Source of the DNA: Callorhinus ursinus
Taxonomy: Eukaryota > Chordata > Mammalia > Carnivora > Otariidae
Direction: 5' to 3'
DNA length: 64,000 nt
Assembly: GCF_003265705.1 (NCBI RefSeq)
Contig: NW_020313288.1
Coordinates: forward strand, 2,671,723-2,735,722
Part shown: positions 1 to 10,330 of the stretch, piece after piece
How the letters are laid out: every line of letters starts with the position of its first letter
Position numbering within the stretch: the first letter of the stretch is position 1
Position numbers and translations under genes: made by a program
Notes under the pieces: model-generated
Seen by the model: only the letters and a program-made list of their open reading frames with translations
The model's database searches: none
What the model was told of the DNA's origin: nothing

Positions 1-856
1 ATTATCACGACTATTACCAGCAGCCACTTGTGCAACCACAGACAGGAGCAGGACATCAGGGTTGGCTGAGAAGCAGGGGTTGGGGGTGGTCAGGAGTCCT
101 CCTACGGCATCCCACCCCTTGGCCCTGCCTGGCCCCTGGTTCTCGGCTCAGCCGCAGGATGGGCTGGTGGAGCAGGGCTGGAGACAGCTTCCGTCTCCAT
201 GGAGACCGGAGGACGGTGCCTGAAGCCCTGTGGGTCTCTGATGTGCCAGGAGAGTCGGTAAAAAGGACAAAAATTAAACCCAGCAGGCACCCTGTGAGCT
301 AAAGATGCACTTTCCTTAGCCTCTTGCTTCTACCCAAAAGGAACTGGGGGGTGGAGGGGAAGGGGCCGGAGAGAGCCTAGTCCAGCTCCCGTCTGGCCTT
401 GGGGAGCTGAAACTCAGCATTCCACCTTCTGAGCAGTACTCAGCTCTGGAGTTCATTCCCTGACCCAGCTCGAGCACCTCAGCCAGAGCAGGGGTGGGGG
501 CAGGGCAGGGAAAACAGCCTGTGCATCTGGAAGCATTTGGAGCCCATGAGGCCGCTTGGCCTGAGTTGTTTCCAGCCAGGGGTGGGGTGGGGGGGGGAAA
601 CCCGGTCACAATTGGCATCATGGCAGGGGTCCCGCCAGCTGGGACATTACTGAAGAAGCAGAGGGTGGGAGCAGAGCCCATTGGAGAGTCCGGGTGGGAG
701 GCTTCCAGCAAATCACTTGGCTCTCCCGTCCTCAAGGACCATCCACGCTGTAGCCCCTGTCATCTTCCACCACAAGGATGGACACATTGTAGATGCTTGG
801 GCTGCAGGGAGCATGGGCATGCAAGTATCTGTTCGAGTCCCTGCAAATCAGCTCTT

Positions 857-1073
857 TTTTTAAAAAAAAGATTTTATTTATTTATTATTTAGAGAGATCG
901 TGAGTGCACTTGTGAGCACAGGGAGGGCAGAGGGAGGGAGAGAGAGAACCTCAAGCAGACTCTGCGCTGAGCGTGGAGCCCAACGTGGGGCTCCATCTCA
1001 CCACCCTGAGATCATGATCTGAATTGAAACCAAGAGTCGGATGTTCAACGGACTGAGCCACACAGGGGTCCCT
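857..1073 (-). mobile_element. SINEC (carnivore tRNA-Lys SINE), antisense
   Basis: The element reads from an A-rich 3' tail (TTTTATTTATTTATT on the plus strand) through GA-rich and GATCATGA boxes to a degenerate GGGGACCCC-like 5' end. It is diverged from the younger copies. The word aatcagctcttt flanks it at 845-856 and 1075-1086. Confidence 0.85.
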
Positions 1074-1086
1074 CAATCAGCTCTTT

Positions 1087-1124
1087 TTTTTTTTTAAGAT
1101 TTTATTTATTTATTCATGAGAGAC

Positions 1125-1156
<32 letters not shown>

Positions 1157-1276
1157 GCAGAGGGAGAAGCAGGCTCCCAAGGAGCAGGGAGCCCGATGCG
1201 GGACTCGATCCCAGGACCCTGGGATCATGACCTGAGCCGAAGGCAGACGCTTAACCAGCTGAGCCCCCCCAGGCGC
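1087..1276 (-). mobile_element. SINEC, antisense, with target-site duplication
   Basis: A full-length carnivore SINE ends in aggcgccct on the plus strand. It carries a (GA)n tract and is flanked by the exact duplication cctcaatcagctcttt at 1071-1086 and 1277-1292. It inserted into the same target word as the SINE immediately to its left. Confidence 0.92.
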
Positions 1277-1336
1277 CCTCAATCAGCTCTTTAAATACAA
1301 AACAAAACAAACTTAAATAAATTGATCTTAAAGGCT

Positions 1337-1520
1337 GGGATGCCTGGCTGGCTCAATCAGTTAAGTGTCTGCCTTCGGCTCGGGTCATGGTCCCAGGGTC
1401 CTGGGATTGAGTCCCACATCGGGCTCGCGGCTCAGCAGGGACCCTGCTTCTCCCTCTGCTGCTCCCCCTGCTTGTGCACTTGCTCTCTCTGACAAATAAA
1501 TAAATAAAACCTTAAAACAT
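1337..1520 (+). mobile_element. SINEC, sense
   Basis: A sense-strand copy begins near ggatgcctggctggctca. It has the internal ctgccttcggctcgggtcatg box, a CT-rich body and a short (AAAT)n tail. Confidence 0.9.
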
Positions 1521-1810
1521 TTTATCATAAAGGCAAATCTACATTGCTGCCTTAAAAAGGAATGAGGTTTATTAGATATGCGGTGAAAACCATGTTTTTT
1601 AGGAGGTTTAAATTGGACTCTGACACTCTTCCTCTTGGTTCAGAAGGGCCATCAGCAAGCATTAGAGGTGTGAAAGACCCGTTAGCACCTGAAAGACTTT
1701 CTCCCGTCTTCAGTGGAACCGCAAATGAGCTGGAAAAGGTGGTCTTTCCATCAACCCCCAAATCACAGTGGGAGTCCCACCTTTTGGGAAACCCTGGATT
1801 AGGAGACAGT

Positions 1811-1990
1811 GCTCTAACCCTAACAAAAGGTGGTTTGTGCTGTGTGGCCCTGGGTGAATCACCTGAACTCTCTGGGCCCCAACTCCTTTATAGGTAAAAT
1901 GTGGGGAGGGGCGGTGGCAATTCTGTGAAACGGAGCTGTGAGGCTCACATGATACCATGGATGGGTAGCGGGGTGAGCCCCAGCCCTGCA
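1811..1990 (+). repeat. MIR-like fragment
   Basis: The stretch has the MIR core order: a tgtgtggccctgggtgaatcacctgaa block, then a cctcagttt-like block, then a gtaaaatg block. It is strongly diverged, and family assignment is from memory. Confidence 0.5.
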
Positions 1991-3389
1991 ATAACAGTGT
2001 CCAAGAAACGCCGAGTTTTTAGACTCTACAAATTCACTTAAGTCCCAATTCTTGCCCCCATCCTTCCCCTGGCCGGCGGGAAACCCTGGAGGCTGACATT
2101 CCTGTGTCAAAACCTCCTCCTCCCCAAGCATGCAGGAGGTGGCCCTGAGCAGCATCTCTGGGCCCCGCGTGTGCCCTGAAAACTCCCCCACGTCCGATTT
2201 AGGACCCTTTCCCTAGAACACCTATAAGGAGGCACTTTGCACTGTAAGGAGGCGTCAAGGGGGAGCTGGAAGGCACGGCAGTAACTTTGTAAGGGGAGGA
2301 GAGCAAAGTCCAGAGAAAAACACGGATGCCAAGAGTGAGAACACCACCAGCTACCACTGCATCAGCTAGTCGCTACTGCGTAACCACGTACAACAAACTC
2401 AGTGGCCTGAAACAGGTTTACTGTCTCACGGTTTCCCTGGGTCAGTAACTTGAGCTCAGCGAGTCACTGGGTTCTCTTCTTAGTCTCACGAAGCTGCAAT
2501 CAAGGGGTCAGCCAGGTGGCATTCGGAACGCCAGACCCTCTTCCAGGCCCAGGTGGTTGTCATTCCCGTTGACTTGCTCAGCTCCAGATGCCGCCCGCAG
2601 TTCCGCACCACGCGGCCCCCCTCCAGACAGCTCACCCAGGGCCAGCAGCAGACTCTCCCGCTCCAGTCGGCTCAGATGGAGTCTCGTCACAGAATGTGCA
2701 TGTGCCCATCTGGGCATCCTGCCCAACACGTGGATCCTGACCCTGCCGGGGCCGAGGGGCGGGGCCTGGGACTCTGCATTCCCAACAAGCCTCCAGGGGA
2801 GGGGCTGCAGGTCTGGGGCGATGTCTGCAGTGGTCCCGACTGGACTTTTCACAGCAAGGCTCTTATTTCACCAGATGTGGGCACGAAGAGGGCTGAGCCC
2901 CCGGAGGAGGCATGAGAAATGGCTCCTTGTCCTTTTCGGGTCCATGTCTCCCTTGCCCCCCCCCCAACATCCTGGCTTTCTGCTGGTGGGGAAATGGCCA
3001 GTCAGCGGGCAGGGGCAGGGCATGTGGGTGATGGTCAGCCTCATCTTGTCCCTTTGGACCCTGATGCCCTTCAGACCTGCCCCTGCACCCCTCCCGCCCC
3101 CCCCCCCCCCGGGTGGCCCCCCCCCCCGGGGCCCGGGGGTGGACAGGTGCCCCCCCCACTGAATCCTCCCCCTGGGAATTTGAGTTTGAGAACAAGAGGA
3201 GCCCTCGATGGGGCTGGGTGTGCACCACGTGGAACCTGGGAGTCGTCAATGGGTTTGGTTTTTTTTCTGCCAAGTTAGAATGAGAGAGATGGATAATAAA
3301 TTCTCTTTTCTGAATGAGCCAGCCCCAGTGTGTTCCTGTGACTCGCAATCAGAACCACGTGGGCTTACATACCGTAGGATTCTGTGCAC

Positions 3390-3600
3390 GGGAAGCGTCC
3401 GCATCGGCAAATCCAGACACAGAGGGTGGATCTGCGGCTGCCAGGCGCCGGGGGAGGGGATGGGGTGTCTCTTGGGGTGATGGAATATTCTGGAATTAGG
3501 GCTGATGGAGGCACAACTCTGCGAATGTACTACAAACTACTGAAATGCACACCTGAAAAGGGTGGATTTTATGGTCAGTGACTCGATCTCAGTGACTCTG
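3390..3600 (+). repeat. L1 3'-end-like fragment
   Basis: The order 'ggctgccaggcgc / gatggaatattctggaatta / gcacaactctgcgaatgtactacaaactactgaaatgcac' matches the general pattern of mammalian L1M 3' untranslated ends. It has no coding potential. Confidence 0.5.
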
Positions 3601-3630
3601 TTTTGTTTTGAATTAAACTAAATGTCAGCT

Positions 3631-3848
3631 CTGGGGGCGCCTGGGCGGCTCGGTCCGTTGAGCATCCGCCTTCAGCTCGGGTCATGATCTCAGGGTCCTG
3701 GGATCGAGCCCCACGTCGGGCTCCCTGCTCAGCGGAAGTCTGCTTCTCCCTCTCCCTCTGTCACTCTCCCTGCTTGTGCTCTCTCTCCCTCTTTCTCAAA
3801 TAAATAAAATCTTAAAAAATAATAATAAAATTAATTAATTAATTAAAA
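3631..3848 (+). mobile_element. SINEC, sense, with target-site duplication
   Basis: A complete SINE starts at ctgggggcgcctgggcggctc and ends in an (AAAT)/(AATT) tail. It is flanked by aaactaaatgtcagct at 3615-3630 and 3849-3864. Confidence 0.93.
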
Positions 3849-5489
3849 AAACTAAATGTCAGCTGTCTCCCAACAACCATTCGACCTCAGGGCGAGATAC
3901 TTCACGGGTTTGGATTTCTCTTTTGTCCTCTGTAAAACTGGAAAGACAAGTGGACATATAATCCCAGCAGGGTAAAGGCAGGAGGGACGGAGTGAGAAGC
4001 ACCCCCCACTTGGCAGCCATCAGAGGGTCCTGCTTTCAGGCACGAATCCCCAGTGGGTGCGTCCTTGGAGGAGTACCAGGGTCTGCACAGAGACCCTCCC
4101 CACCACTGCCTGGTCACAAAGGGGATGACGGTAACTCCCCGGTGGGGAAACCCCAGACGCCACATCATCCACGCCATCGGGGGTTGCGCCCTGCAAAGGA
4201 CACGGCATCTGGGTTGTGGTCCCCCGGCCCCCCCGACGCAGAAGCTGAACCCAATTGCATGGGCACACCAGGATACCCACACCGTGGGTCATTCTACAAA
4301 AATACCTCCTAAAAGGGTCCAGGTCGTATGACAAAAAGTTGGGGAACAGTCCAAGGTACAGCAGGCTAAAGAGACAGGACTCCAGAAGGCAGGTGTGATC
4401 CGGAATGTTTTTTACTACAGAGGACGCCGTTGGGGACAATGGCCAACACTTGTCTGTTATTAGTCGATGTCCACTACCTGAGCTGGGTGAGTGCTCTGTG
4501 AGGGGGGGACGCCCTGCATTTGAGGAAATGCACTGGGACAGATTTAGGAGAAGGGGTTGGGGACAGGGACGAAGCACATGTGACATGTTAGTGTTCACAG
4601 AGCGCACGAAGGGTTTAAAAAGTTCTTTCTGGTGTTCTCAGTATGTTTCCGTAAATATGATGTCCAAATAACAAGTTAGGAAACAGGGCTTTGTTGAAGC
4701 ACTGGGCAGCGTCCCCATTTGTCCCTTGAGAGCCCGCCCGCCCGCTGCGAGCCCCTCTCTCCCCTCTTCCTGGGGGTCTCTGATCCGGGGACAGGTGCAG
4801 GGTGCGGACTGAGGATGCCCCTTGTGTCCTGGGCCACTGGGAGAGACATTCCTGCGGCCCCTGGGAGCCACGTGTCCTTGAGCGACCCCTGCCACCCCTC
4901 CTGTAGTGATCAGAGCGCCTCTCCGACGCCAGCAGTGTGTTCTTGCCAAAGGACAAAGGTCCCCTCTGCTCCCCGGCAGTGGCCGGTTCCTCCACAATGA
5001 AAGAGGAAAACCAGAGCACAGATGGGGGGGCACAGACTGTTCCTGGAAAGAGCTGGGTGGCAAACATTTTGGGTTTGGCCGGGCACAGGGTCCCTACCGC
5101 TCCGCGCACCAGCAGCTGCAGGGGAGACATAACCAGGTGGGCGTGGCCACGCGCCTTTAAAACTTTATCTACAACCACCGGCAGCAGGCTAGACCAGGGC
5201 CCAGGCCCTCCCAGTGTTCCGAAAGGCCCCTGTGAAGGTCTGCGGGGGTGGAAGCTGGGGAAAGCTGTGTGTCCGCCAGGAGGAGATTGGGTGAGTAACT
5301 CCAGGCACCCTCCTGGGACAGAATACCATTCGGTGTTGAAAAGGGCCGTGTATATAAGGGAAACTATAAAAGCAAGTTAACGCAAGCCCAGGTCGGTATG
5401 ACGCTGTCTGTGGAAAAAGGTTAGGCTGTACACAAAACACTCCTGCATACTGTCCATGTGTCCCTACGGATGTACGTAAACACGCTTTT

Positions 5490-5610
5490 TTATTAATTTT
5501 TATTTTTTAAATATATATTAGGTCCTCTCTACCCCCAACGTGGGGCTCCAACTCATAACCCCAAGATCAAGAGTCTCACGCTCCACCGACTGAGCCAGCT
5601 GGGCGCCCCT
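5490..5610 (-). mobile_element. Old, truncated SINEC, antisense
   Basis: A short form lacking the CT-rich body runs from an AT tail through ccaacgtggggctccaactca to gccagctgggcgcccc. The divergence suggests an older subfamily. Confidence 0.75.
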
Positions 5611-5636
5611 AAGAGTGTTATTTAAAGAACAAAAAA

Positions 5637-5749
5637 GGGGCGTTTGGGGGGCTCAGTCAAGCGTCCGACTCTTGATCTCAGCTCGGGTCTTGATCGCAGG
5701 GTCCTGAGTTCGAGCCCCGTGTTGGAGCCTACTTTAAAAAACAAAAGTA
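5637..5749 (+). mobile_element. Short SINEC, sense, host of a nested SINE
   Basis: A tRNA-like head (ggctcagtcaagcgtccgac ... ttcgagccccgtgttgg) is followed directly by an A-rich tail. A second SINE inserted in that tail, so the tail is split by the 5750-6003 element. Confidence 0.8.
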
Positions 5750-6003
5750 AGGGGTGCCTGGGTGGCTCAGTTGGTTAAGCGACTGCCTTCGGCTCAGGTC
5801 ATGATCCTGGAGTCCCGGGATCGAGTCCCACGTCGGGCTCCCTGCTCAGCAGGGAGTCTGCTTCTCCCTCTGACCCTCTTCCCTCTCGTGCTCTCTATCT
5901 CTCAAATAAATAAATAAAATCTTTAAAAAATAAAAATAAAAATAAAAATAAAAATAAAAATAAAAAAAAAAATAAAAATAAAAATAAAAAAAAAATAAAA
6001 AAT
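5750..6003 (+). mobile_element. SINEC nested in an older SINE, with expanded AAAAAT tail
   Basis: A full copy of the 'gttaagcgactgccttcggc / cctggagtcccgggatcgag' subfamily has a long (AAAAAT)n tail running to about 6000. The target duplication aaaaaacaaaagta occurs at 5736-5749 and 6004-6017, so it inserted into the tail of the preceding short SINE. Confidence 0.92.
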
Positions 6004-6995
6004 AAAAAACAAAAGTAGGAACAGAAAGGCCAGAGACAGGGAACAGTGTCTCCGGGGAGCGACGTGGAGGTGGTCTGGAAGGAGGCTCACTTGTGTTTTA
6101 TCGCCTCAAAACACAGACGCCTGGGCAGCAGTCGAAGCCACACGAGGTGACCCCCTGGCAGTCCTCATGGAGGCGACAGGGCCCTTGCTGGCACACACGC
6201 TGGTCCAAATCATTGGCTGCCGCTGCCCAGGGATAACGACACTGCGGGTGAAGCTGGCCAGCCCCCAGGGAGCCCACGGAGGCTTCCCAACCGCCCTCCA
6301 GGAGCCACTGGCCCTTTTCAACTGTAAGTCAGGCCTCACCCCTCCTCTCCTTGGCCCACCTCCTCCCACGGTCCCCCGTCACGTTGAGATGCAAACGCCC
6401 TGCCAATTCCCTCCGGCCCTGCATAGCCCTCGCCTCCTCCCTCTCCTGCCAGGGCTCACTGGGCTCCAGCCGCACAGGCCACTCCTCACACCGGGCACGG
6501 TCCTGCCCAGGGGCCTTTGCACGGGCTATGCCCAATGCCTGGACCACCATCCCTAATTTCCACACAGCTTAATCCTGGTCGTTCTGATTTCACTCATAAA
6601 AGCGCTCTTGAGGGAGTCTCACTGTCCACTCCCCACGTGTTTCCACTTTTCCCTGTCTTCCCCAGCGGACAGTGTAGCCCCTCCACGCATCCCCAGGCCC
6701 AGCATGGCCCCTGGCACGTGGCAGGGGTGGCAAAGGGCAGCAAGGCAACGTTCGAGTACGACTTGCAAAGAGCTGTCCAAACAGAAAGACGGCTGAGCCC
6801 CGAACAACGGGGGTTTGGACGGCCCGGGCCCACCTGCCTGAGGACCTGTGACGGGTTTCCTTTCCTAACTGGAAGTTTAGTTAACTCTCTCTCTAGCTTG
6901 CTTTAGGAGCACAGCAGGTAACACATGGGCCAATGGGCTGCTCGTGCCAGGGCGAAGGCAGACTCTGGGAAGTCCAACGTTGTAGGAGGGCTCTT

Positions 6996-7208
6996 TTTTT
7001 TTTTTTTTTTTAAGATTCTATTTATTTATTTGAGAGAGAGAGAGAGAGAATGAGAGACAGAGAGCACGAGAGGGAAGAGGGTCAGAGGGAGAAGCAGACC
7101 CCCACCGCTGAGCAGGGAGCCCGATGCGGGACGCGATCCCGGGACTCCAGGATCCTGACCTGAGCCGAAGGCAGTCGCTCAACCAACTGAGCCACCCAGG
7201 CGCCCTGC
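6996..7208 (-). mobile_element. SINEC, antisense, with target-site duplication
   Basis: A full-length antisense copy has a poly-T start, a (GA)n tract and a gccacccaggcgccct end. It is flanked by aggagggctctt (6984-6995) and aggaaggctctt (7209-7220), a duplication with one mismatch. Confidence 0.92.
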
Positions 7209-8084
7209 AGGAAGGCTCTTGACAGCGCAGGGGTCGGTGCGCCTTGCGCCTGGGTTAAGGCCCAACCGTACCTAAAACCTATACAGGAACCCCATTCTCA
7301 AGATGGGAGGTCCTGTCCGCCCACCAGCGCTGAGAAGCAGGATGGAAAAACCCTGGCGGGGGTTACTGGTAGCTTGTTTCCCTGGTTTCAGTCAATGGAA
7401 CTTTCTGGCTAAGCCACCTTCCGGACCTAGGGGTGGGAGGGCAGCAGGGAAGGGAGACGGCTTGAGAAGAGGTGGCCATGACCCTGGGGCCAGGGGACCC
7501 AAGCAGTGCCCGCTCCAGGCCCAGCCCGCACACCTCGGTGAGCCCCGCACTCTGGGAACCCGGCCCCTGCCCACCCCCCCCCCCCCCCCCCCGGGGGGCC
7601 AGCCCATCCCTCCGCCTGCACCGCGGCGCCCTTGTTCTCCCCGCGGCGGCCACCAGAGGGCGACCGTGAGCACCCCCCGCAGGGGGAGGATCACACAGCT
7701 CACCTCCCCATCTCCCCACCGCTCCCCGCAAAAACCCCAGCAGCCGAGACCACGTGTGGTCTGTCCTCCCCCGTACCCAGAACGCCCAGAACGTAAGCTC
7801 CCGAGGACACTCCTTTGTTCTCCCTGAGTGTCACAGAGCTGGACAATGGACGCTGTTGGCAGACTGACGAACGGGGTGGACCCAAGTAGGGTCAGCCCCA
7901 GATCGGGGTCCTCCCTGTGGAGCAGGCAGGCAATGGGAGCTCCCGGGCCTGGAGCAGAGACCTGGGCCCCATACACCGCCCCCAAGTGACCCAGTGACTG
8001 CGCCCCGGCCACGACCTTCCTGGGACCTGGTTTGGGGCTGGGGTGGGCTTTCACACAGCCCGATGCCCCCCATCCTGGGTGGAA

Positions 8085-8450
8085 CGTGTCCCCCCAAACC
8101 CATGTCCGCCAGAACCTCAGCTTGGGACCTGATCTGGAAGGAGGGTCTGTGCAGCTGTGATGTCGGGGTAACTCGGTGCTGCACTGGGTGGGCCCTGACG
8201 CCACGCCTGGGGTCCTCTAAGAGCACGAGAGAGAGAACCCGCCTCGAGAACACTGAGGCAGAGGCGGAAGCCGCATGGCTACAAGCCCAGGAACCCACGA
8301 AGCCAGGAGAGCCCCAAACAGACCCCCCACGGCCTCCGAAGGAAGCAGCCCTGGCCACACCCTGACCCCCAGACTTCTGGCCTCCAGCGCTGGGAGCTCA
8401 TCCACTTGTTGCTTTAAGGTGCCCCGTTTGTGGTCTGGCTGACTCAGGAA
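8085..8450 (+). repeat. Ancient MaLR/MLT1-like solo LTR
   Basis: The order of sequence blocks resembles four other copies in this window (near 29755, 39750, 43480 and 45530): a 'gtgtcccccaaa' start, 'gggacctgatctggaa', 'gtgggccctgac', then 'cttctggcctccag' and 'gtttgtggt'. It is non-coding and heavily mutated. Assignment to the ERVL-MaLR class is from general knowledge of such LTR ends and is not certain. Confidence 0.45.
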
Positions 8451-8639
8451 ACGCGTGCACTTCACGGTCCCATGTGACAACGAGCTGGTTTGCATCCCCA
8501 TCTGGCAGCTGGGGGGCAGGAGGGTGAGGCTGACGGGCATGGCGGGGGTGGCAAGGGCCCCTCAAGGACTGCAAAACCCCTTGAGGGTGGGTACAGCCAA
8601 ATCCCGACCCCAGCCCCCCGGACAGGACACGCGAGGCTG

Positions 8640-10270
8640 ATCATTCGATATGGCTTTATTTTCTGATCGTCCAAGTGTGTCCCACAAACAGCCTGAGCTG
8701 ACGACCTGCCCTGGGGAGGGAGGACACCCACTCGGCACCGGCACGCGTGTGCGGGAGACAATGAGCCAGTGCCAGTCCCCACATCCTGCCCCCCAGAGGT
8801 GGCCGGGCTGGCTGGGCACTCGGTCAAGTCTCTGGGGGAAGACAGGCCACCCAGCAGGGCAGAGAAGGGGGGACAGACAGGAGAGCCCGTGGCCCCCAGG
8901 CCCTCTGCGGGCCTGGGAGGCTGGGACGGCAGCCATGCCAAGGGGTCGGGCTTGGCGAAGGCAGGAGGCCCAAGACAAGAGATGGAGATGTAGCCCCCAG
9001 GAGCCGGCACCCTGCAGCGAGTGGCGAGCTGGCTTATGAGGGCTGGCTGGGGGCACACGGAGGGAGCTAGTCCCCCTGCTCCGCCGCCCCTTCCGTGAAG
9101 ACCTCCCTGGAGGCTGAGGCTGGTGCCCAGAGGCCCTTCTCCCTCATCCCGACCCTCCCCTCAGCACAGAACACCTAACTGATTATATTGCTAATGAATC
9201 GGTACGCCTGGGTCTCCCTGAGATCAATCTCAGCAGCGCTAGATGCCCCCTCTGCACCCCTTCCCTTCCAAGGAGCCTGATTTTTGGGGTTCAGGCCTGG
9301 ACCTTCCTCCCCAGATCCCAGGTCCTGGGACGGGCAGCCCCGTGGGGCCCGCGGCTGCATCTTCTCCAGCAAACGCTCCCCCTCGACCCCCAGCCTGGAT
9401 GCCCTCCTAGGACACGGGGGCGCCAACGGCCCCACAACACACCCTCCTCTCTCCGGATGAGGAAACGGAGGCCCAGAGAGCCCGAGGTAAGGGGCGGGGG
9501 AGTAGGGGCCTCCTCTCTTCACGGCTGCCTCCTGCCCCAGGGGCTCCAACGGCACCCGGGTTCCTGGGGTCAGGCCCGAGCTCCCCGGGGCGCAGCGGGG
9601 AGGGGGGAGCAGGCGGTGAGAAGCACACGTGAAGGCGAACGGCGCAGGGAGCCGGACCGGGGAGGCTGTGGGTCTTCAGGGCACTGGCATCCAGGGGGCT
9701 CAAGGGAGACGCATTCCAAGGCCACACCCTGAGGCGGCTGCCCTCAGCCCCGGCCAGGGGGGCGGGACGCAAGGCTTCCGAGGGAGGGGCCAGAACCTGG
9801 GGACCCTTCTTCAGACAGGAGGAAGAGCACCCGAGTCACCGCGGGGGACCGGGGGAGTGGGGCGGGCAGACCTGGGCCAGCGAAGGCGGCCCCTTGCCCC
9901 TCAGCCTGCGGTCCCCGCTCAGCATCGTGGCCAAGAGGCGGGACACGGAGGCCGCGCTGGGGGCGTCTCCTCGGTCATCCCGTGGCCGGCGAGCCCTGAG
10001 GGCAGTGGGGCTGCCTCTGGGGCTGGGGGCTCATCTGCAGACTTGTCCCTAAGTCAATGGCCCGGCCCCGGGCCCTCCACCAAATGCTCCTCCGGGGGAG
10101 TTCAAAGGACAAAAAAGAGAAAGAATCCCCCAAATCCTCAAGAGCAACACAGAAAAGCTCTGTAATTCAGGGTTCCGGCCGCTGAGCCGGGGTGAAGCCC
10201 TGCCCTCCTGTGGGCTGCAGCACGGGGAGGGGCGGCAGGCAGTGGCTCGTGGCGCCGGCGACGGGCCACG
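8640..10270 (-). other. NCLN: Probable NCLN 3' untranslated region
   Basis: The 1.6 kb following the NCLN stop codon has no SINE or other recent repeat, unlike both flanks. It ends at a canonical AATAAA on the minus strand. The whole interval is GC-rich with no conserved reading frame. I infer it is transcribed as the last part of the terminal NCLN exon; no splice signal is needed. Confidence 0.55.
8655..8660 (-). terminator. NCLN: Candidate NCLN polyadenylation signal (AATAAA)
   Basis: The plus strand reads tttatt, giving AATAAA in the sense of NCLN, about 1.6 kb past the stop codon. It is the first canonical hexamer seen downstream of the stop. Cleavage would fall near 8630-8645. Confidence 0.55.
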
Positions 10271-10330
10271 TCACTGCGTCTTGGCCTTCACGAGCAGTCT
10301 CTGAACCGTTTTGTACAGGAGGTCGAAGTG
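10271..10330 (-). CDS. NCLN: NCLN coding exon 15 (terminal)
   Basis: It encodes [19 protein letters not shown] and the TGA stop, the short basic cytosolic tail after the C-terminal membrane span. The acceptor is ctgccccCAG on the minus strand. Confidence 0.96.
   Translation of the reverse strand, partial: HFDLLYKTVQRLLVKAKTQ

Larger units (their letters stand above)
1..8640. other. Intergenic DNA downstream of NCLN
   Basis: No conserved coding exon was recognised here. The stretch holds eight SINEC copies or fragments, a MIR-like piece near 1811-1990, an L1 3'-end-like fragment at 3390-3600, a MaLR-like LTR at 8085-8450 and long C-runs near 3100-3160 and 7574-7593. The intervals 1-840, 2000-3390, 3900-5490, 6020-6980 and 7210-8080 are GC-rich and contain only short unconserved open frames. 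By human synteny the next gene outward would be CELF5, which is not visible in this window. Confidence 0.6.

Noticed and set aside
7392..8204. 270-aa minus-strand frame downstream of NCLN
   Set aside because: It crosses a poly-C tract and an LTR-like repeat with Gly/Pro-rich sequence. It has no conserved domain and no supporting gene structure.
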